NCBI GenBank assembly: GCA_014529385.2
Contig: CM043947.1
Span: 120,046,891-120,110,890 of the forward strand
Source of the DNA: Adiantum capillus-veneris
Taxonomy: Eukaryota > Streptophyta > Polypodiopsida > Polypodiales > Pteridaceae
Length of the DNA: 64,000 bases
Direction: 5' to 3'
Below are positions 56,932 to 64,000 of the stretch, piece after piece. The stretch's first letter is position 1; the number at the start of each line of letters is the position of its first letter. The notes under the pieces are model-generated. The model did not search any database, had not been told where the DNA came from, and was given only the letters and a program-made list of their open reading frames with translations. Position numbers and translations under genes: made by a program.

Positions 56932-57006
56932 CCCTCTCATGAAGGAGGGTTGAACTCACCCCATGAGGATAAGAGGCCAACACTCTACCATCCAAGCTAT
57001 TGAGCC
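56932..57006 (-). tRNA. tRNA-like pseudogene (Lys-CTT-like loop) in G3 leader
   Basis: On the minus strand a 75-nt stretch reads like a tRNA: GGCTCAA acceptor start, A-box-like TAGCTTGGATGGTAGAG, loop CTCTTAT in anticodon position (CTT) and B-box-like GAGTTCAACCC. D-arm pairing is acceptable. The anticodon and T stems have mismatches, and the 3' acceptor strand does not pair. Most likely a tRNA relic or tRNA-derived SINE head, not a working gene. Confidence 0.35.
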
Positions 57007-57378
57007 TTGTTGTGTATAACAAGGAAATATTGCCTACTTGTGTTGACAAGAAAGCTAGAAGGAAAAGGAAAGCTTCAAACTTCAAGGAAGTAGTTTCACC
57101 CTTCCTTTTCACTTCTTAGAGGAAGGCAAGTTTTTCTCCAAAATTACTTTTTTCTTCAAGGAGGAAGCTTCATACGTGAAGAAAAGCCTTCACAAAAACA
57201 GTGAGTTTTTTTAAAGAATCAACGAAGATACTCTACAACGAACGCGACGTGAAGCACTACAATTTCCCCAAGGTGAGATTCACATGCAATGCAAAAGTCA
57301 CCGAGTATAAAAAACACAAAGACTTCAAGATTTCCAAGGTATAAGTTGATGGTTTTTTTTCTCTCTTTACAATAGTGT

Positions 57379-58767
57379 GTGTTTACCATGGGCAGTGAGG
57401 ATATCCCACTTACACACACTTTTTCTTTTCAACATGTACATCAAACTCCAGGCACCATGAGTGCTTCCGACATTAATATGCATAACGATGATGATCTAGG
57501 AGATCATGGCCTTGTAGATATGGCTGCTTTCAAGACTTTGGAAAATCGCCAAAGCGTACTTGAAGCAACCTCTTTGCACAAAATGAAAATGTTACAAATC
57601 TTATTGAGCTACTTGTGAAATTTATGAATTCACAAACGGCTCAAGGAGCCACAACTAGCATGGTTCAAGGAAACCAATCTTGCACGACTCAAGGAGTTCA
57701 AGAGACAGGTGCTTTAGAAGATGTGGAAGATAGCAATGCATTGCTTAAGAATATCACCATTCTTGAGTTTCACGAGAAGAGCGTGATGGCAACAAGGATG
57801 TGGTCAATACATTCTTACACAAATGGAGTGATATTCATAGGTTGTGATACACCCCGGATATAAAGACGACTATGAAAACAAGTTTATCTCTTAAAGGCAA
57901 GGCCTATAAGTGGTGGATGAAATTTCCAATAGATGCTCTTCCTCTGTCTTGGGTTACGTTGCAAGCTTCTTTCTCCAAAGAGTTTTTGGACTCTGATGAA
58001 GAGGATAACAATTGGTTAGCATGGGATGCATGCCACATGTCTGGTCTCTCTCTCTCACTCAGTATCTTTCCAAGTATCGAAAAATCATATTAAAACTAGA
58101 AGTTCTAGATGAATTCCAAAAGATACAAGGTTTTAATAGGGGTCTTGACAAAGACTATCATCATGTCAAGACCCAACATCCAAAAACTTTGGAAGAAGCC
58201 ATTGGTCATGCCCAAAGATATGATGATGACCAAGAGAGGAAGGGAAATGTTTCCTACTCTAAGAATAATTTTGCTAAGAGAAATGTGGCTAAGAGCCAAT
58301 GGCAAGGTAGATCTCCCACACGTTCCAAGACAAATAAAAGACAATCTACCTCTGCACCCCCACAAGAGGCTAAGAAGCTTCAGCAATCACAAGATACTCC
58401 ACGTGGTTCTCTCAACACTACTGATTTTGAGTGTGCAAAGAAACACAATTTATGTTTCAAATGTCTTACAGACCAACATAACAAGAAGGATTGTCCTCTT
58501 TTGCAAGGCAAAGAAAAGGCCATGCACATGGTGCAATGCCTCACATTAGATTCATCTCCTAAATATTTTGTTGTAGAGGTTATTCATATGGACGAAAAGC
58601 ACAAGTGTTGTGTGCCTGCTTTAATGTGGAAACCCACCTTTGGCCTCCATGAGTTGATTCACATGCATGGCACTATTAACGAACAACATGTTTGTATTCT
58701 AGTGGATGATGGTGCAACTCATAACTTCTTAAACTACAAGCTAGTCAAGAAATTGAAGCTTACATAG
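57379..58767 (+). pseudogene. G3 gag and protease
   Basis: Starts ATGGGCAGT at 57379. The frame changes near 57610, 57860 and 58010. The gag core has MKTSLSLKGKAYKWWMKFPI and then LEEAIGHAQRYDDDQERKG. The zinc knuckle CFKCLTDQHNKKDC (canonical C-X2-C-X4-H-X4-C) is near 58460. The protease active site VCILVDDGATHNFLNYKLVK is near 58690, with D-D-G where D-S-G is usual. Ends at TAG 58765, and the same frame continues to 58875. Confidence 0.85.
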
Positions 58768-58935
58768 ACTCCCTGCTCCCACAAGTTTGTGGTGGAACAG
58801 ATGTTTGGGAATGATAAAGAAGTATGGGGCACGGTAGTTCAAGGGGTTGATCTTATTTTCAAGATCATACGATGACCCTTGACTTTCAAGTTATGAACAT
58901 GAACCGTATTGATGTAGTTTTAGGACGGGAGTGGC

Positions 58936-60542
58936 TTGCATGGTTTAAAAAACACATTGTACACTAGTTATTATCAACACAACTCCATCTCCTGTATGGA
59001 AAATGGTAAACATGTGCTTTTTCTTGATGAGAAAAATATACCATCTGCACCTCTTATATGTACATCCGAGCTTTTTATTTTACAAAAAGCAGATTTAATA
59101 GATGAAGTCTTTTTGTGTTATTGCTTGTCTCCAAGTCTTGTGAATTCTCAAGGGCAAAGTGCATTGAATTTTAATGATAAGCAAATTATTAATAAGTCTA
59201 AAGAGCAAAGTGCTCTCAGTTTTAATTCTATTCAACAACGTGCAGCTATTGTAAAACAAGCATTACAGGAATTACAAGATTCTCCATCCAAGCATAACTC
59301 TAGTTTACTTTCTCCTTTTGCACGGCAAAAGCTGACTCACTTACTCACAGAGTATAGTGCTGTATTCTCAAGTGATTTACCACCGGATTTACCCCCTACA
59401 CGTGATGTGCATGGCATAGATATCCTGCCAGCCACTAAACCGGTGAGTAAACAACCTTATCATATGAGTGCTAAGGAAACCAAGGAGGTTGAGAGTCAGT
59501 TGGCTGACTACCTCGCTCGTGGTTTCATTAGACCCAGCACTTCGCCTTGGGCATCATCAATTATATTGGTCAAAAAGAAAGATGGTACTATGCGCATGTG
59601 CGTAGATTATCGTGGATTAAACGCCATAACCATCAAGAACAAGTATCCTTTGCCTCAAGTGGATGAGTTGTTTGATCAACTCCATGGGACAAGATACTAA
59701 ACAAAACTGCCTTTAGAACACGGTTCGAGCATTTTGAAGTTTTGGTTATGCCTTTTGGTTTAATCAATACTCTAGTTACATTTATGACACTCATGGATAG
59801 TGTCTTATGTCCCTCTCTTGGAAAAAAATTTGTGGCTTTCCTTGACGACATTCTCATTTACAGTAAGATTGAAGATGAACACATAGAACACTTACAATTA
59901 GTGTTTAAACAGCTATGAACTCATGCTCTATATGCTAAGCAACACAAGTGCGCTTTCTTTAAAACAGAGATACATACCTCGGTCATGTGATCTCTTATTC
60001 TGCCATCAAGATGGACACTGACAAGAACGCTGCCATTCTTTGATGGCCACATCCCCAACATAGTTGAGGAGCTTCAAATCTTCCTAGGCATGGCTAGATT
60101 TTATCAACAATATATTCGTGATTATGCCAAAATTGGTGTTCCTATGACGGATCAACTTAAAGAAAAAGGTAAGACCTTTTCTTGGGAAGAGGCCCAAAAA
60201 CGCAGTTTTGAACAACTCAAGGTAGTTATAGCCACTGCTCCCATCCTAGCAATCATTGACCCCCTTAAGCCGTTTGTGGTAGAGACTGATGCTAATGATA
60301 AAGCAATTGGTGTGGTACTTCTCTAGGAGGGAAGACCTATAGCCTTTGAAAGTTAAAAGTTGGATAGAACTCAACAGAATTATTTTGTCTATGAGAGAGA
60401 AATCTATGCCATAATTCATGTTTTACAAAAGTGGTGGCACTATTTATATGGTGCCAAGTTTGAAGTAATTTTTTACCATGAGAGTATAAAATGGTTTACT
60501 GCTCAAACGGACTTGAAGGGTCGTAAATCTAGATGGGCATAG
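58936..60542 (+). pseudogene. G3 reverse transcriptase and RNase H
   Basis: RT begins with [20 protein letters not shown] and [20 protein letters not shown] and [20 protein letters not shown]. About 25 codons, including the first catalytic Asp block, are missing at 59697, where the frame also changes. It resumes with KTAFRTRFEHFEVLVMPFGL and the catalytic FLDDILIYSK (about 59845). The connection (60090-60326) has EETDAND-type RNase H start (VVETDANDKAIGVVLL), and 60360-60540 has YFVYEREIYAIIHVLQKWWH. Not functional. Confidence 0.88.
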
Positions 60543-60559
60543 ATCCTTCAAGATTATGA

Positions 60560-61560
60560 TTGTAAGCTACGACATTACAAGGGGCGATATAATATAGTAG
60601 TGGATGCACTAAGTCGGATGTCTCAAATAAATTCACTTGCTTTGAAGGAAATAAAGAGTGGATATTTGGAGTCATTACATGGAAAGTGTGCACAAGATCA
60701 ATCATATGCTAAAGTGTGGAGTGCAGTTTTAAAAAGGGATCCCTCACACTCACATGTCTCTGCACACACAGATTAAAACTCCAACAGAAAGAGCTCCACC
60801 CCCACTCAGGAAGAGCTTAAGCAATGGAAGAACTTTTCCATTAATGATGGCTACTTAATCCACAAGGGTAGAGTGTGTGTGCCAAAAGACTCAGACACTA
60901 GGCGCCAAATATTATTTGAGTGTCACAATAGTCTAAGTGCTGGTCATCCAGGTATTCATAAGATGTATGCCTTAGTTCAATGGCAATTTTATTAGCTAGG
61001 CTTACATCATGATGTTCAAGAGTACGTACTAAACTACCCAATAGTGCCAAGTTAATAACGCAGAGTGCCTTAAGGTAGATGGCCTTTTACATCCTTTAGA
61101 GATTCCACAAGGTAAGTGGGAGAGTATGTCTATGGATTTTATATTAGGACTACCTACTACAAATCGTGGCCATGATGCCAATTGGGTAATTGTAGATCGT
61201 CTAACAAAGATGGGTCGATTCATTCCCACTAAGACTATGGTTAAGACATCGGAATTAGCACGGCTATTTGTAGAGCATATATATAGACTCTACGGTCTTC
61301 CAGCTAGTATCATTAGTGACAAAGATCGAAAGTTTGATAATCACTTTTGAAGAGTTGTGTTTCAAAAGTTGGAAACTACACTTAATCTTTCTACAGCTGA
61401 TCATCCAAAAACAGATGGTCAAACCGAAAGACTTGATCAAGTGCTAGAGGAAATTCTACGAGCGTACGTTAGCAAGAAGCAAACTAATTGGGAAGACTAC
61501 TTGCCTATATTGTAATTTTCTTATAATAGTTCAAAGCATGTGACTACAGGCTTTTAAATG
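60560..61560 (+). pseudogene. G3 integrase
   Basis: RGRYNIVVDALSR-like end of RNase H near 60580, zinc-binding region at 60915-61045 (ECHNSLSAGHPGIHKM), catalytic core 61126-61530 ([55 protein letters not shown]). Catalytic D, D and E are still readable. Stops at about 60994, 61048, 61348 and 61513. Confidence 0.85.
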
Positions 61561-62165
61561 GTTTTTAACCTAGATCGCCCATTGTGGTGGGGTTGGCTAA
61601 GGAGAAGATACAACAAGAGAAGGATTTTATCCAGGACCATTCTGACATGCTTCGAGTTGCTTGACAAAATGTTAAGCAAGCTCAAGATTGATATAAGAAG
61701 TACGCAGATGAGCAGCAAATTGCTACTTTCGAAGAAGGAGACAAGGTTTTCCTCAAGGTTCTGGAGCATTCAAAAGTCTGAAGACGGGAAAAGTTGCTAA
61801 ACTTTCACCATGCTATTGTGGACCGTTTACCATTCTCAGACATATCGTTCAATTGCCTTATAAGTTAGCTCTTCTAGAGCACTCACGAGTTCATCCTGTT
61901 TTTCATGTTAGCTGTTTACGAAAACAGCTAGGAAGGAATGATAATCTCATTGACACAAGTGTGTTAGTTGACCTTATCGAACCGCCAAGCATCCCTCATG
62001 ATCCCCAAAAAGATTTTGGATTCTCATGAGCTTTGCACCAGACATCATGTCAGACGACAGGTGTTGGTAAAATGGCTAGATAGACGTAGAAGGTTCTACA
62101 TGGGAGAATGTCTCTGCACTTAAAAAACATTTTCCTACGTTCAATTTCCAGGACACAAACGATAA
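61561..62165 (+). pseudogene. G3 pol C-terminus with chromodomain-like end
   Basis: After integrase the frames read CGPFTILRHIVQLPYKLALL and SRVHPVFHVSCLRKQLG, the GPY/F-type module. About 61985-62150 reads PQKILDSHELCTRHHVRRQV with LVKWLDR and STWENVSALKKHFPTF, the pattern of a chromodomain (aromatic plus K.W....STWE). Such domains are known to steer chromoviruses to particular chromatin. Frames are broken. Confidence 0.75.
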
Positions 62166-62288
62166 TGTAAGGACAAGGGTCCTACGGGCAAGGCCACCGG
62201 CATGGCCGGATAGTGTGTATGCTAGGGGGAGGCTATAAGATAGCATGGTTGGGTGGAGACTAACACACGCATTACCACCGCCCTTTCA
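62166..62288 (+). repeat. 3' LTR of G3
   Basis: 123 bp, TGTAAGGACAAGGGTCCTAC to CCCTTTCA. No clear polypurine tract precedes it (only GGACACAAACGATAA). Confidence 0.8.
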
Positions 62289-62579
62289 TTTGGTTTAAGT
62301 ACAATAGTATACTTTCATATTACCATAGCACCTCAACATTGAATTGCATTTTTACAAGTGGTCTTTTGGTTGTATGTAGATGGGTTTGATTTTCTTGCGA
62401 GCTTCCTTTCGCGAGCTTTTTTGATGAATAAACCTTTTTTGCTAGCTTCTCCACTATTGACAAAATTTAGATAAATAGCATACCACTGTCAAGACTTCTA
62501 TGAATCATGAAGGCAAACCTTTAAGTGATGGTTTATACTCGCCTCCTTCCCCCTTCATCATGATCTCTTCTGATCCCCA

Positions 62580-62580
<1 letters not shown>

Positions 62581-62646
<66 letters not shown>
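62581..62646. repeat. Compound (CT)n(GT)n microsatellite
   Basis: About 11 CT units continuing directly into about 22 GT units. Confidence 0.95.
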
Positions 62647-62648
<2 letters not shown>

Positions 62649-62903
62649 CCACCTGTATATTCCCGCGTTGAAGCATATTCTCCTCTATTCTATCTCATGT
62701 GCCAACTTGTCAAGACCAAAGAGTACCTCTAGGTCTATTACCACCTTGTACTTGAACCTCATAAGATCTCAATATACCATGTTTCAACTCTAAAGGCCAC
62801 TTTGATTGGAATTGTAGAAATCAAGGGCGTCCTTGATTCCCTTACCTTATCATTGTAGTAAAGTGATCGAGCATATCATACCTTTGTGGAATTTGTGTAG
62901 GTC

Positions 62904-62906
<3 letters not shown>

Positions 62907-62981
<75 letters not shown>
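62907..62981. repeat. Long (CT)n microsatellite
   Basis: About 37 uninterrupted CT units. Confidence 0.95.
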
Positions 62982-62984
<3 letters not shown>

Positions 62985-63383
62985 ATTTTCCTCATATACA
63001 TGGGGCTAGCACAATGGATTATGTTTTGGACTAGCCTAGTTTTATACCCTCTATTTAAAACTTCATAGTCGGGCCTAGGCCTATCGGGGTAGCAGTAGAT
63101 GATGACCTCCTCATGTTTACCATCTTATTTAGTTTGGCACAGCTCGACTAGTACATACATATACACATACCTGATACAATTTTACTTCAAAGACTGATTC
63201 TTTCTACATAGATGGTATATACAGACGCTTATGCACAGAGGATCCGGGGAGACCTCTAGAGGAGCTCACTTATATATGGACAGAGACACTCTAAGATGCA
63301 GTGACAGAGGCATACCCACACACTGAGCCTGGGCTATGATGACGTTATGAGAGCATGCCCCAGAAAATCTGGTATGATAAGGA
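62982..63383. other. Unassigned sequence before LINE fragment
   Basis: No domain recognised. It may belong to the 5' part of the LINE fragment that follows. Confidence 0.4.
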
Positions 63384-64000
63384 GTGTGGAGAGATGAGAG
63401 CCCGACTTCAGAGGGAGGTACTTCTAGTAGTCATCACTCACGAGCAATCACAGATTGCTTCTTTGTGTTAAGTGTGACAAATGAAGAGGGTGTTTCTAGC
63501 TCGATTAGAGTAGGATTTATAGCAACTGTTTTTGAGTCAGGATTTAGGCAAGGCATGGTGACTCTTCCATGGCATTCTCTCCCACCAGTCATCACTTCTA
63601 CAAAGGTATGGGGTCGGTATGCATCATTTCTCTACAGAGTCTCAAGGCAACCACCCCTTCCAGATCCGGCAGAGCCATGCCCACACACATGTGATTCTTT
63701 ACTATCGAGATCGTAAAGAAGGCCATTGGCAGGATTAGTACCAAGAGAGCTTAACTCCCCGAAGAGGATGCTGCACCACTTAGAGGCTTTGTACACATGT
63801 GCTCATGATAGTGGAGTGTCTATTAACCTGGGGAAAACCAAGGTTATGGTGTTTAACACCACACCACAGTCGGTTAGAAGATCAACACCCACATTTACAT
63901 ATGGCAAGGAGACGATGGAGTATACAAATGCATTGACCTATCTTGTGGTAGTCTTCAGTGGACCTGTGTTTTCATTGAGCAGAGCAATAGAGACTAGACT
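63384..64000 (+). pseudogene. N2: LINE reverse transcriptase fragment, runs off the right edge
   Basis: A single frame with one TAA at 63714. SSIRVGFIATVFESGFRQG resembles the block leading to GVRQGCPLSP of non-LTR RT, but the sequence after it (63570-63715) lacks the Y/F-A-D-D segment. The part after the stop, RMLHHLEALYTCAHDSGVSI followed by NLGKTKVMVFN and TYGKETMEYTNALTYL, is the typical thumb-side block of LINE RT. It differs clearly from N1. The catalytic region appears deleted or rewritten. Confidence 0.7.

Larger units (their letters stand above)
56554..62288 (+). mobile_element. G3: decayed chromovirus-type Ty3/gypsy element with 123-bp LTRs
   Basis: The termini are a 123-bp direct repeat (56554-56676 and 62166-62288; TGTA...TCA, 16 differences, about 87% identity) with an iMet-like primer site behind the first copy and near-matching flanks CTTGG/TTTGG. 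Between them in order lie gag, protease, RT, RNase H, integrase and a chromodomain-like end, all plus strand and full of frameshifts, stops and small deletions. The order places it in Ty3/gypsy; the C-terminal chromodomain places it among chromoviruses. 5.7 kb is normal for such elements, but LTRs this short are unusual. Confidence 0.85.

Overview
The window is a block of nested and tandem transposable elements from a nuclear plant genome. I found no host protein-coding gene I could support. The plant assignment rests on the element types: Ty3/gypsy elements with tRNA-Asp-type primer sites, a chromodomain-bearing Ty3/gypsy element with a tRNA-iMet-type site, a Ty1/copia element with the usual plant iMet primer site, and a LINE with a C-terminal zf-RVT-type zinc finger. 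The long non-coding LTR elements and dense microsatellites suggest a large, repeat-rich genome. A seedless vascular plant or gymnosperm would fit, but the sequence does not settle this.

Layout. (1) 1-4085: 3' end of a large Ty3/gypsy element (G1): a decayed accessory ORF, a polypurine tract and a ~920-bp 3' LTR. (2) ~4160-7062, minus strand: a LINE pseudogene (N1). (3) 7063-17420, plus strand: a non-coding, LARD-like LTR element family (family L) in a tandem internal-LTR-internal-LTR-internal array, with (CA)n and a ~100-bp minisatellite. (4) 17421-21147 and 43029-47969, minus strand: further family L copies head-to-head with the first block (three LTRs, then internal region, then a fourth LTR). 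(5) 21148-43028: a giant Ty3/gypsy element (G2; 21.9 kb, about 16.1 kb without its own insertion) placed inside a family L internal region with 5-bp target duplications CAAAG. (6) 30588-36363, minus strand: a Ty1/copia element (C1) with identical 192-bp-long LTRs at ~97% identity and CTACA duplications, placed inside the G2 pol gene. (7) 47970-56553: degenerate sequence with a probable copia LTR remnant, several minisatellites, a fold-back repeat and a minus-strand gypsy remnant (G4). (8) 56554-62288: a decayed chromovirus-type Ty3/gypsy element (G3) with unusually small 123-bp LTRs. (9) 62300-64000: long CT/GT microsatellites and a second LINE reverse transcriptase fragment (N2) that runs off the right edge.

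The nesting order is family L (oldest), then G2, then C1, in agreement with LTR divergence judged by eye.

The most interesting object is G2. Besides gag, a protease-like region, RT/RNase H and integrase it carries: (a) a 24-bp palindrome (arms AGACATCCTA / TAGGATGTCT, 4-bp centre) recurring in divergent tandem units in both the 5' leader and the 3' non-coding region; (b) a second aspartic-protease-like domain after integrase; (c) two successive zinc-binding modules in integrase; (d) a polypurine tract directly behind pol that is nearly identical to the terminal one; and (e) a 3' accessory ORF homologous to the one in G1. Together these suggest that G2 gained about 4 kb of extra 3' cargo by recombination with a G1-like element. 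This is inference.
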